Source: an uncultured Pseudorhodobacter sp. (GTDB lineage Bacteria > Pseudomonadota > Alphaproteobacteria > Rhodobacterales > Rhodobacteraceae). From it: a DNA stretch of 11,342 nt. This document shows positions 1 through 6,267 of the stretch, piece after piece. The notes beneath the pieces were generated by a model. It did no database searches. It saw only the letters and a program-made list of their open reading frames with translations, and was not told where the DNA came from. The DNA is taken from NCBI GenBank assembly GCA_945952425.1, contig CAMFIX010000051.1, positions 1-11,342 on the forward strand, in the 5' to 3' direction. Numbering within the stretch: position 1 is the first letter of the stretch; every line of letters begins with the position of its first letter. The position numbers and the translations under genes were made by a program.

Positions 1-121
1 GCCTTTTGGCGGTGCATATCGCGGGGCCCGAGATCTCGACGCGCTGAGGGGACGGGCCCGCAAGGAAAGGCTCTCGCGGGGCGATCCGCCGTCGCAAAGC
101 AGGCGGTTGCGATTTCCCCTC
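1..121. other. Left edge without a recognisable gene; possible 3' end of a CDS at 3-47
   Basis: The third plus-strand frame is open from the window edge to a TGA at 45-47. It encodes about 14 residues ending in HIAGPEISTR with GC-rich third positions, so it could be the last codons of a plus-strand gene that starts outside the window. This is too short to identify. Nothing else here resembles a gene, and no hairpin followed by a T-run is visible. Confidence 0.25.
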
Positions 122-150
122 TTGACCTCCCCCGAGGCGCACTCTAATCC
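122..150 (+). promoter_or_regulatory. Sigma70-type promoter of the tRNA gene
   Basis: TTGACC at 122-127 matches five of six positions of the -35 consensus. With a 17-bp spacer the -10 position falls on TAATCC (145-150); a 15-bp spacer gives the better-looking TCTAAT (143-148). Either choice starts transcription only a few bases before the mature tRNA, which begins at 161. A strong -35 with a degenerate -10 is common in this group. The exact -10 is uncertain. Confidence 0.5.
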
Positions 151-160
151 CCGCGCCAGT

Positions 161-237
161 GGCTAGGTAGCTCAGTTGGTTAGAGCATGCGACTCATAAT
201 CGCAGGGTCGGGGGTTCGAGTCCCCCCCTCGCCACCA
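161..237 (+). tRNA. tRNA with anticodon CAU, most likely elongator tRNA-Met
   Basis: The full cloverleaf is visible. The acceptor arm is GGCTAGG (161-167) against CCTCGCC (227-233). The D arm starts with GCTC at 170 and pairs with GAGC. The anticodon arm is TGCGA, loop CTCATAA, TCGCA, giving anticodon CAU. The T arm is GGGGG-TTCGAGT-CCCCC, followed by discriminator A234 and an encoded CCA (235-237). It is not the initiator, because its first acceptor pair is a normal G-C. E. coli elongator tRNA-Met shares G2-C71, C3-G70, A5-U68 and U4. The isoleucine tRNA read through lysidine (tRNA-Ile2) also carries CAU and has a similar GCGA/TCGC anticodon stem in E. coli, but it has C-G pairs at positions 4-69 and 5-68, which are absent here. 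Position 4 (U) faces C69, one mismatch in the acceptor stem. Confidence 0.93.
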
Positions 238-351
238 TTCATCCCAAACGGTTGAAATCAGAGGCGCAGCAGGCGATAGCTGTGCCGCGGCTGCGGGGGC
301 GCACGTTCTGCCGGTGCATTTTCCCGACCGCATGAAAGATCCGTCGACGTG

Positions 352-366
352 GTTTCCCGAGGAAAC
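352..366. promoter_or_regulatory. Inverted repeat GTTTCC-N3-GGAAAC, possible operator
   Basis: A perfect 6-bp inverted repeat with a 3-bp centre (CGA) lies about 190 bp before the NIDO gene. Its outer half-site GTTTC/GAAAC is shared with the second inverted repeat at 436-458. It could be a regulator-binding site or a chance palindrome. Confidence 0.3.
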
Positions 367-435
367 GCGGGCGCGGCATCTGGTGGGGGGCGCGGGCCTA
401 AAGCCAAGACGCGGATAGTCCTTCGCAAAAACCCC

Positions 436-458
436 ACTGTTTCCGCAATCGAAACAGT
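436..458. promoter_or_regulatory. Inverted repeat ACTGTTTC-N7-GAAACAGT, possible operator
   Basis: This is a perfect 8-bp inverted repeat with a 7-bp centre (CGCAATC), about 100 bp before the NIDO gene start. No T-run follows it and it lies well upstream of the gene, so a binding site for a dimeric regulator is more likely than a terminator. No regulator gene is visible nearby, and the recognising protein is unknown. Confidence 0.4.
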
Positions 459-493
459 CTCTTGGTCCCCTGCATCATCGCCGTCGAAACTGA

Positions 494-524
494 TGGACAA
501 ACGTACGACATCCGTGACTATGGG
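494..524 (+). promoter_or_regulatory. Weak promoter candidate for the NIDO-domain gene
   Basis: TGGACA (494-499) matches five of six positions of the -35 consensus. The nearest -10-like words are GACTAT (516-521, 16-bp spacer) and TATGGG (519-524, 19-bp spacer); neither is good. Transcription would start near 530, giving a leader of about 27 nt before the ATG. Confidence 0.25.
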
Positions 525-556
525 CGCCAAAAGAATCGTCACCCAGGGAACCGCAG

Positions 557-1381
557 ATGCTTCGTCTTTTCCGCCTTGCCGCCCTCGCCCTCGTGGCGAC
601 GCTCTCCGCCGCCGCGGCCTCGCCGATCCGCGACGGGTTCAACGCCAATACCCTCGCCCGCAACGATGACGGCAGCACGGGGCTCGTCTCGCTGGGCTTC
701 GGGGTGGATTTTTACGGCACTTTGGGCAGCTCGCTTTACGTCAACAACAACGGCAGCGTGAGTTTCGGGGCCGCGATGGCGTCTTATTCACCTTCGGCCT
801 TTCCCATCTCGGGCATCGCGGTCGCGGGCATCACCGGCATCATCGCGCCCTTCTATGCCGATGTGGACACGCGCTTCGGCGGCAGCCCGGTCACCTATGG
901 CACCGGCACGGTCAACGGCCACCTGGCCTTTGGCGTGAACTGGATCGACGTCGCGCGCTATTACAGCGAGGCCCTTTCGCCAGAACGGAATTCCTTCCAG
1001 CTGGTGCTGGTCCAGCGCTCTGACCGGGCCGCGGGCGCCTTCGACATCGAATTCAACTACGGCTCGATCGCCTGGGACACGGGAACGGCTTCGGGGGGCC
1101 GCTCGGCCGTCGTCGGATTCTCGGAAGGGCAGACCGACTACTGGAACATCCAGGGCTCCAGCCAGACCGGCGCCCTCCTCAACGGCGGCCCGAAAGCGTT
1201 GGTGAAGGGGACGAACCTGCTTCCGGGCTTTGACAGCGACTATCAGCTGGGCCGCTATCGCTTTCAGGTCGGCCAGCCGGTGCCCGCACCTGTCCCGCTG
1301 CCTGCGGGCGGGGTGCTGCTGGTCTCGGTCCTGGCGGGCCTGGGGCTGATGCGGCGCAAGGGCACCGCGCGGCGGGCCTAA
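557..1381 (+). CDS. Secreted NIDO-domain protein with VPLPA-CTERM sorting signal
   Basis: This 274-residue protein is probably exported and anchored at or released from the cell surface. Residues 1-22 form a signal peptide (basic start, hydrophobic core, small residues before SP). The middle matches the nidogen-like NIDO domain pattern: a FYGTLGSSLYVNNNGSVSFG stretch at 52-71, APFYADVDTR at 97-106, NSFQLVL at 145-151 and AVVGFSEG at 184-191. The C-terminus has the three-part sorting signal: VPLPA (246-250), a hydrophobic helix (251-265) and a basic tail with RRK (266-268). In Rhodobacterales, VPLPA-CTERM proteins are thought to be processed by a dedicated exosortase; none is encoded here. AGGGA at 545-549, seven bases before the ATG, supports this start. 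The gene stands alone and ends 27 bp from the converging hyuA. Its role is unknown; adhesion or extracellular matrix is an inference from the domain. Confidence 0.85.
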   Translation: MLRLFRLAALALVATLSAAAASPIRDGFNANTLARNDDGSTGLVSLGFGVDFYGTLGSSLYVNNNGSVSFGAAMASYSPSAFPISGIAVAGITGIIAPFYADVDTRFGGSPVTYGTGTVNGHLAFGVNWIDVARYYSEALSPERNSFQLVLVQRSDRAAGAFDIEFNYGSIAWDTGTASGGRSAVVGFSEGQTDYWNIQGSSQTGALLNGGPKALVKGTNLLPGFDSDYQLGRYRFQVGQPVPAPVPLPAGGVLLVSVLAGLGLMRRKGTARRA

Positions 1382-1383
1382 GA

Positions 1384-1402
1384 GGGCGCCACCGCGGCGC
1401 CC
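1384..1402. terminator. GC hairpin between converging genes
   Basis: GGGCGCC (1384-1390) pairs perfectly with GGCGCCC (1396-1402) around a 5-nt loop, in the 27-bp gap between the NIDO gene stop and the hyuA stop. The structure forms on both strands and could slow or end transcription from either side. No T-run follows on either strand, so it is not a canonical intrinsic terminator. Confidence 0.4.
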
Positions 1403-1408
1403 CCGCCT

Positions 1409-3394
1409 TCACCCATGCGCCACCCGCGGGCGGCCCGAGGCGGTGACCGTCACCGTCGCCTCGATGAACATCGGCTGGCCCTCGACCACGGCCTGGCGGA
1501 TGTCGCGGGCCGCCGTGACGCGCAGGTCTTCGGCCCCCGCGGCCCGCGCACGGGCGGCGGCCTCGTTGCGCAGCGCGGTTTCCAGCGCCTCCAGCGCGGC
1601 ATCGCGCTCTGGATAGGTCACCAGCCCCTCGGGCAGATGGGCGACGAAGCGCCCCTCGCCGGGAGAGGTCACCAGCCCTTGCGCCTTCTGGCTGACCTGC
1701 CCCACCACGGCCCCGATGGCATTGGCGACGCCGGCATGTTCGGGCAGGATCATCGGGCAGCCCAGAACCTCGCCCACCGCGCCATAATAGCTGGGGGCCG
1801 AGGCGCCAAGGCCGATGACCGGCACCGCCAGCGACAGCCGCAGGTCCAGGACGCCCTTGTGCCGCCGCAGACCGGCGCGGGTCAGGGGGTTCGCCACCTG
1901 GCCCTCGGGGAAGCCATCCTCGCCGAAGGCGGCCTCCAACAGGCAATCGACGGTCTGGGCGGTCAGCTGGTCGATGACGGCCTGGGCAAGCGCCCGCCCA
2001 TCCGCCGCGATCCGGTCGCCCGACCCCACCCGGCGCTTGGCCATCAGGGCCAGCGCCTTTTCGGCCGCCGTCGCATCCCAGGCGTCCAGCCGCCCCAGCA
2101 CATGGCTGGCATCCGAAGGGGTGACCCCCGACAGCATCACCAACCCGCGGGCGACGAGGCGCTCCAGCGCCGCCGCCTCCAGCCGCGAGGTCAGGGCCTG
2201 GGATTGCGGCATCGGCCTGGTGATGCGGTCCAGGACAGCGGTTTCACGCGGGGACAGCCCCCCGGCGCGGCCCATGGGGATGACGAAGCGGCCGTCGAAT
2301 TCTCCGGCGGTGTCGTTCGAGAGCCAGCGGTCCAGCGCGGCATGGACCATGGCGCCCTCGGTCGTGGCCAGCAGGGAGACCGGGATCAGCCGACGCGGGC
2401 CAAGGCGCAAGCCGCCGGTCAGGCCCTGGGTGACCAGGTGCAGCTCGCTGTCGCCGCCAAGGCCGGTGGTGCGCATGGCAACCGCCTCGACCATGGTGCG
2501 GAACCCGCCGACGCGGGCGCCCTCGGGGTCGATCTCGGGCAGGCCGTCCTTCAAGAGCGCCACATCGGTCGTGGTGCCGCCGATGTCGGAGACGAGGGCG
2601 TCCTGCGCCTGGGTGAGGAAACGCGCGCCGACGATGGAGGCCGCGGGGCCGGAGAGGATGGTCTCGATCGGCCGTTCGCGCACCTGGGCCGCGGAAATCA
2701 GCGCTCCATCGCCGCGCACGACCATCAGGGGGGCGTCGATGCCGATGCTGGCGACATGGGCCTCGCAGGCGGTGACGAGGCGGTCGATCATGCCGATGAG
2801 CCGGGCGTTCAAGACCGCGGTCAGGGCACGCTTCGGCCCGTTCAGCTTGGCGGAAAGCTCGTGGCTGCAGGTGACGGGGCGGCCCGTGGCGGCGCGGATC
2901 AGGTCGCGGGCGGCGACCTCATGGGCGGGGTTGCGGGTGGCGAAACGGGCGGCGACGGCAAAGCCCATGACCTCGGGGCCGAGGGCGCGGACCTGGGTTT
3001 CCAGCGCGGCGAGGTCGAGGGGGGCAAGCTCGTTGCCCGCATGGCCATGCCCACCGGCCAGACGCACCACCGGATCGCCCTTCAGCGCCTCGGTCAGGCC
3101 CGAGCGGCCGAGGTCGTCTCCGTCGAAGCCGATGAAGATCAGGGCGACGCGGCCGCCCTGCCCTTCGACAAGGGCGTTGGTGGCGAGCGTGGTGGAAAGC
3201 GAGACCATGGCGACCTGCGCGGGCGCGATGCCCGCCGCGGCCAGCGCGGCATCGACCGCCTTGCCGATCCCCTCGGCCAGGTCGTGCCGCGTGGTCAGCG
3301 ACTTGGCCTTGCCGAGGACGCGCCCCGCCTCCTCGTCGAGGATCACCGCATCGGTGTAGGTGCCGCCGGTATCGACGCCGAGAAGATAGGCCAT
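1409..3394 (-). CDS. Hydantoinase/oxoprolinase family ATPase subunit (HyuA type)
   Basis: This 661-residue protein resembles the A subunit of ATP-dependent hydantoinases and 5-oxoprolinases, which phosphorylate a cyclic amide for ring opening. Residues 4-180 match the HyuA N-terminal domain, with the phosphate-binding motif VDTGGTYTD at 7-15. The main ASKHA-fold domain follows, with a second phosphate motif SDIGGTTTDV at 269-278, GLGGDS at 311-316, and the conserved GVTPSDASHVLGRLDAWD at 423-440. The C-terminal part (520-565) carries the conserved PEHAGVANAIGAVVG stretch. I chose the ATG at 3394: homology begins there, and GGCGGAG lies just upstream. The frame stays open for 48 further codons (to 3538), but that part is low-complexity, looks non-coding and would run into the hairpin element. 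No hyuB partner is adjacent, so this may be a stand-alone member. The substrate is not predictable. Confidence 0.85.
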   Translation of the reverse strand: MAYLLGVDTGGTYTDAVILDEEAGRVLGKAKSLTTRHDLAEGIGKAVDAALAAAGIAPAQVAMVSLSTTLATNALVEGQGGRVALIFIGFDGDDLGRSGLTEALKGDPVVRLAGGHGHAGNELAPLDLAALETQVRALGPEVMGFAVAARFATRNPAHEVAARDLIRAATGRPVTCSHELSAKLNGPKRALTAVLNARLIGMIDRLVTACEAHVASIGIDAPLMVVRGDGALISAAQVRERPIETILSGPAASIVGARFLTQAQDALVSDIGGTTTDVALLKDGLPEIDPEGARVGGFRTMVEAVAMRTTGLGGDSELHLVTQGLTGGLRLGPRRLIPVSLLATTEGAMVHAALDRWLSNDTAGEFDGRFVIPMGRAGGLSPRETAVLDRITRPMPQSQALTSRLEAAALERLVARGLVMLSGVTPSDASHVLGRLDAWDATAAEKALALMAKRRVGSGDRIAADGRALAQAVIDQLTAQTVDCLLEAAFGEDGFPEGQVANPLTRAGLRRHKGVLDLRLSLAVPVIGLGASAPSYYGAVGEVLGCPMILPEHAGVANAIGAVVGQVSQKAQGLVTSPGEGRFVAHLPEGLVTYPERDAALEALETALRNEAAARARAAGAEDLRVTAARDIRQAVVEGQPMFIEATVTVTASGRPRVAHG

Positions 3395-3422
3395 GGGTGC
3401 TCCGCCGCAAGGTTCCAAGGCG

Positions 3423-3428
3423 GTTCTA
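3423..3428 (-). promoter_or_regulatory. -10-like TAGAAC upstream of hyuA
   Basis: On the minus strand TAGAAC ends 28 nt before the hyuA ATG. No good -35 lies at the right distance (the 17-bp position reads TGTCGC), so support rests mainly on the same CTAGA word recurring before two other genes in the window. Confidence 0.2.
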
Positions 3429-3507
3429 GGGCGAAGGGGCGGGGAGCGACAGGCTGAAAGCGACATGGACGGGCGGGGAGAGGACAGGCCGGCGCTGGCG
3501 GCTGCCC

Positions 3508-3567
3508 CCGGGAGGGTTTCACACCCTCCCGGACCCACCCGTGGGATATTTGGGCCAGTATGAAAGG
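3508..3567. repeat. Intergenic hairpin element between tsaC and hyuA
   Basis: A perfect 10-bp stem (CCGGGAGGGT at 3508-3517, ACCCTCCCGG at 3523-3532) encloses the loop TTCAC. It is followed at once by a second short palindrome, CCCAC-CC-GTGGG (3534-3545), and then by GGGATATTTGGGCC and AGTATGAAAGG (3543-3567), AT-richer than its surroundings. I recall similar 'GGATATTTGG...' phrases in intergenic spaces of Rhodobacteraceae genomes, so it may be a dispersed family repeat; only one copy is present here. It lies downstream of tsaC and upstream of hyuA on the same strand. It could help end the tsaC transcript, although no T-run follows. Confidence 0.5.
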
Positions 3568-3597
3568 AGGGGAAGGGGCGCCGCGCTCGCGGTCGGG

Positions 3598-4527
3598 CTA
3601 CCGCGGCGCGGCGGCGCGTCTCAGGCGGTCGTTTATGGCGCGGCCGAGGCCGATCTCGGGGATCGGCGCCACGGTGATCTCGGCGCCCTCTGCCAGGGCA
3701 TCGGCCTCGCGCAGCAGGTGAAAGAGGTTGGCCGCGGCCTCGACGAGGGAGCCTTTGGGGGAGAGGTTCAGGCGCCCCGGGCCGGGGCCGAAGCCGATAT
3801 GGACGGCGCCGGGAGTGGTGGCGTTCAGGCGCAGGGGGGCGTCGGGGGCGTAGTGGCTTTCCAGCTGGCCGGGGGCGTTCGGGAGCGCGGTTTTGGGCGG
3901 CAGGGTCAGCGGGCCCATCAGCCGCTCGATCTCTTCCACGGCAAGACCGCCCGGCCGCAGCAGGGTCAGCGCCTCGAACACCCCCAGGATCGTGCTTTCC
4001 ACCCCCACCGCACAGGGGCCGTCGTCGATCACCGCGGCGATGCGGCCCGACAGCCCCTCCAGCACATGCGCGGCGCGGGTGGGCGAGACGCGGCCCGAGG
4101 GGTTGGCGGAAGGCGCGGCGAGGGGGCGGCCCGCGGCGGCAATCAGCGCCCGGGCGGTCGGATGGGCGGGAAAGCGCAAGGCCACAGTCGGCAGGTCGGC
4201 GGTCACCAAGGGAGAGACCACCCCCGCAGTCGGCAGGACCAGCGTCAGGGGGCCGGGCCAGAAGGCCGCGGCGAGCGCCTCGGCCCTTGCATCGAAGACG
4301 GCGAGCCCACGCGCCATCTCCATACTGTCAACATGCGCGATCAGGGGGTTGAAGCGCGGGCGGCCCTTGGCCTCGAAAATCCGCGCGCAGGCCATGTCGG
4401 AGGTCGCATCTGCCCCCAGCCCATAGACCGTCTCGGTCGGGAAGGCCACCAGCCGCCCCATGCGCAAAAGCGCGGCCGCCCGGGCCAGGCCTGGGGCATC
4501 GGGTCGCAGGGTTTCGGTCGTCTCCAT
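3598..4527 (-). CDS. L-threonylcarbamoyladenylate synthase (TsaC/Sua5, long form)
   Basis: The enzyme makes threonylcarbamoyl-AMP from threonine, bicarbonate and ATP, the first step of t6A37 modification in tRNAs that read ANN codons. At 309 residues this is the long Sua5-type form. The YrdC-like catalytic domain covers about 10-205, with PTETVYGLG (30-38), the basic KGRPRFNPL motif (54-62), WPGPLT (90-95), SANPSG (140-145) and VESTI (176-180). A linker with HYAP (225-228) leads to the C-terminal Sua5 domain, which ends with GRAINDRLRRAA (295-306). The ATG at 4527 puts the usual number of residues before the first motif, but no good Shine-Dalgarno precedes it. Instead an 11-bp palindrome sits 3 bp upstream. 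The gene diverges from the acyl-CoA dehydrogenase gene. All expected motifs are present, so it should be functional. Confidence 0.95.
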   Translation of the reverse strand: METTETLRPDAPGLARAAALLRMGRLVAFPTETVYGLGADATSDMACARIFEAKGRPRFNPLIAHVDSMEMARGLAVFDARAEALAAAFWPGPLTLVLPTAGVVSPLVTADLPTVALRFPAHPTARALIAAAGRPLAAPSANPSGRVSPTRAAHVLEGLSGRIAAVIDDGPCAVGVESTILGVFEALTLLRPGGLAVEEIERLMGPLTLPPKTALPNAPGQLESHYAPDAPLRLNATTPGAVHIGFGPGPGRLNLSPKGSLVEAAANLFHLLREADALAEGAEITVAPIPEIGLGRAINDRLRRAAAPR

Positions 4528-4529
4528 CT

Positions 4530-4540
4530 GACGCAGCGTC
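4530..4540. promoter_or_regulatory. Palindrome GACGC-A-GCGTC at the tsaC start, in the divergent promoter region
   Basis: A perfect 5-bp inverted repeat around one base lies 3 bp upstream of the tsaC ATG, inside the 79-bp gap (4528-4606) that must hold promoters for both divergent genes. In the tsaC mRNA it can fold as GACG-CTG-CGTC right where a ribosome binding site would be. For the other direction, TATGAC (4564-4569) is the best -10-like word, but no good -35 accompanies it. Confidence 0.3.
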
Positions 4541-4606
4541 TTTCTTGCCGGGGGCGCGGGGCCTATGACTGACTGGGATTACAGCGACCACGGGGGGAAG
4601 GGAAGC

Positions 4607-6196
4607 ATGGCCTATCGCGCGCCTGTTCAGGATCATCACCTGCTGATGCGGCTTTTGGGCGTCGAAAGCCCCGAGGCCGGGCCGGTGCTGGAGGCCGCGG
4701 CGCGGCTGGCCGAAGAAGTGCTGGCCCCCCTGAACCGCGCGGGCGACCTGCATCCCGCCAGGCTGGAGAACGGGGTGGTGCGGACCTCGCCGGGTTTTGC
4801 GGCGGGCTTTCGCGCGCTGGCCGAGGGCGGCTGGATCGGGCTCTCTGCCGCGCCCGAGCATGGCGGCATGGGGCTGCCGCGCGTTCTCGCCAGCGCGGTC
4901 AACGAATTCACCGGGGGCGCCTGCCTTGCCCTGCAGCTGAACCCCCTGATGACCCAGGGCCAGATCGAGGCGTTGGAGCATCACGCCAGCGACGCCTTGA
5001 AGGCGCTTTACATCCCCCGGCTGATCGCGGGCGACTGGACGGCCACGATGAACCTGACCGAGGCGCAGGCGGGCAGCGACGTGGGCGCGCTGCGGACCCG
5101 GGCCGAACCGCTGGGCGATGGCAGCTATGCGGTGACCGGCGAGAAGATCTTCATCACCTGGGCCGATACGGATTTTGCGGCCAATGTCTGCCACCTGGTG
5201 CTGGCCCGCCTGCCCGGGGGGGCGGAGGGGACCAAGGGCATCTCGCTTTTCATGGTGCCCAAGGTGATCCCGAACCCGGATGGCAGCTTGGGCGCGCGCA
5301 ATGCGGTGCAGGTCGTGCGGCTGGAACACAAGCTCGGCCTCCATGGCTCGCCCACCGGGGTGGTGCGCTTCGACGCCGCCAAGGGCTGGCTGGTGGGGGA
5401 ACCTCACAAGGGCATGGCCGCGATGTTTACCATGATGAACAACGCGCGGCTGGGGGTCGGGCTGCAGGGGGTCGCCGTGGCCGAGGCCGCCTGCCAGCTG
5501 GCCGAGGATTGGGCGGGCTCGCGCGTGCAGGGCAAGACGGCTTACGGCGAGGCCACGATCAGCGGCCACCCCGATGTACGCCGCATGGTGATGGAGATGC
5601 GGGCCGAGACCTTCGCCGCCCGCGCCATCGCCATGGCCTGTGCTGCGGCCATCGACCAGGGGACGGCGCGGGCGGCTTTCCTGACCCCGATCGCCAAGGC
5701 CTATGGCACCGAGACCGGCAACCATGTGGCGCAGCTGGGCATCCAGGTTCATGGCGGCATGGGCTATATCGAGGAATCCGGCGCGGCGCAGTTGGCCCGC
5801 GACATCCGCGTGACCTCGATCTACGAGGGCACCAATGGCATCCAGGCGCTGGACCTGGTGGGCCGCAAGATGATGGACGGCGGGGCCGAGGCCTTCGCGC
5901 TGATCGCCGAGATGCGGGCGGCGGGCGACCCCGACCTGCAGGCCGCGCTGAACGGGCTGGAGGCCGGGACGCAGAGGCTTCTGGCGCAGGGCCCGCTGGA
6001 CCGGGCTGCGGCGGCGGTGCCTTACCTGCGGGCCTTCGCCCAGGTGCTTGGCACGCATTTCCACCTTCTGGCGGCCGCGGCCGAGCCCGCCCGGGCGCCC
6101 CTGGCCCGCTTTGCGCTGCGCAGGCTCCTGCCGCGCCATGCCGCCTGGCTTGCCGAGGCGGCCGAGGGCGCCACGGGGCTGGACCAGGGGGCTTAG
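4607..6196 (+). CDS. Acyl-CoA dehydrogenase, DmdC-like subfamily
   Basis: This FAD enzyme introduces a trans-2 double bond into an acyl-CoA and passes electrons to electron-transferring flavoprotein. It has 529 residues. The alpha-helical N-terminal part (1-140) begins with MAYRAPV, like the DmdC/long acyl-CoA dehydrogenase group. The beta domain holds MNLTEAQAGSDVGALRTRA (148-166) and TGEKIFIT (177-184). The C-terminal helical domain contains HGGMGYIEE (382-390) and IYEGTNGIQALDL (405-417), where Glu407 is the expected catalytic base; a further helical C-terminal extension follows. Typical members have about 590 residues. This one is shorter in the N-terminal segment and around 305-360, so it is probably a divergent subgroup. 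I chose the ATG at 4607 because GAAGGGAAG lies just before it; an in-frame ATG at 4565 adds 14 unconserved residues. The substrate, whether a fatty acyl-CoA or 3-methylmercaptopropionyl-CoA, cannot be told from sequence. Confidence 0.9.
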   Translation: MAYRAPVQDHHLLMRLLGVESPEAGPVLEAAARLAEEVLAPLNRAGDLHPARLENGVVRTSPGFAAGFRALAEGGWIGLSAAPEHGGMGLPRVLASAVNEFTGGACLALQLNPLMTQGQIEALEHHASDALKALYIPRLIAGDWTATMNLTEAQAGSDVGALRTRAEPLGDGSYAVTGEKIFITWADTDFAANVCHLVLARLPGGAEGTKGISLFMVPKVIPNPDGSLGARNAVQVVRLEHKLGLHGSPTGVVRFDAAKGWLVGEPHKGMAAMFTMMNNARLGVGLQGVAVAEAACQLAEDWAGSRVQGKTAYGEATISGHPDVRRMVMEMRAETFAARAIAMACAAAIDQGTARAAFLTPIAKAYGTETGNHVAQLGIQVHGGMGYIEESGAAQLARDIRVTSIYEGTNGIQALDLVGRKMMDGGAEAFALIAEMRAAGDPDLQAALNGLEAGTQRLLAQGPLDRAAAAVPYLRAFAQVLGTHFHLLAAAAEPARAPLARFALRRLLPRHAAWLAEAAEGATGLDQGA

Positions 6197-6249
6197 AGCG
6201 GTGACGAAGTCGTGATGACCCGCGCCGCACTCCCGCCCCGGGCCCATGC

Positions 6250-6255
6250 TAGAAC
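6250..6255 (+). promoter_or_regulatory. -10-like TAGAAC before the MBL-fold gene
   Basis: GCTAGAACGG lies in the 71-bp gap after the acyl-CoA dehydrogenase gene. No matching -35 is visible at 16-18 bp. If it is used, transcription starts near 6262, only about 6 nt before the first in-frame ATG (6268), which would favour translation from an internal ATG (6277, 6295 or 6298). Confidence 0.2.
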
Positions 6256-6267
6256 GGCCCCGACCGG

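Larger units (their letters stand above)
238..556. other. Non-coding gap between the tRNA and the NIDO-domain gene
   Basis: Short ORFs in this 319-bp stretch show no family signature or convincing ribosome binding site. It holds two inverted repeats (annotated separately) and a possible promoter near 494-524. A weak GCAC...GTGC hairpin (301-317) followed by ATTTT could end the tRNA transcript, but its four-base-pair stem is too short to rely on. The base composition is less GC-rich than the neighbouring genes. Confidence 0.5.

Noticed and set aside
349..669. Short open frames at 258-542 (minus), 349-669 and 462-761 (plus)
   Set aside because: No family signature, no good ribosome binding site, and composition like the other shadow frames; they overlap the start of the NIDO gene.
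1415..3457. A 680-codon open frame on the plus strand opposite hyuA, and other long antisense frames (for example 3541-4572 and 4328-6247)
   Set aside because: The opposite strands encode full-length proteins with intact motifs. The antisense products are low-complexity and rich in Arg, Gly, His and Gln, as expected for shadows in high-GC DNA.
3395..3538. N-terminal extension of the HyuA protein by 48 residues
   Set aside because: The extra residues are low-complexity, cross the hairpin element, and lie upstream of a good ribosome binding site and the family's normal N-terminus.
4565..4606. Upstream ATG for the acyl-CoA dehydrogenase (14 extra residues)
   Set aside because: The ATG at 4607 has a strong GAAGGGAAG ribosome binding site and begins the MAYRAPV segment typical of the family.
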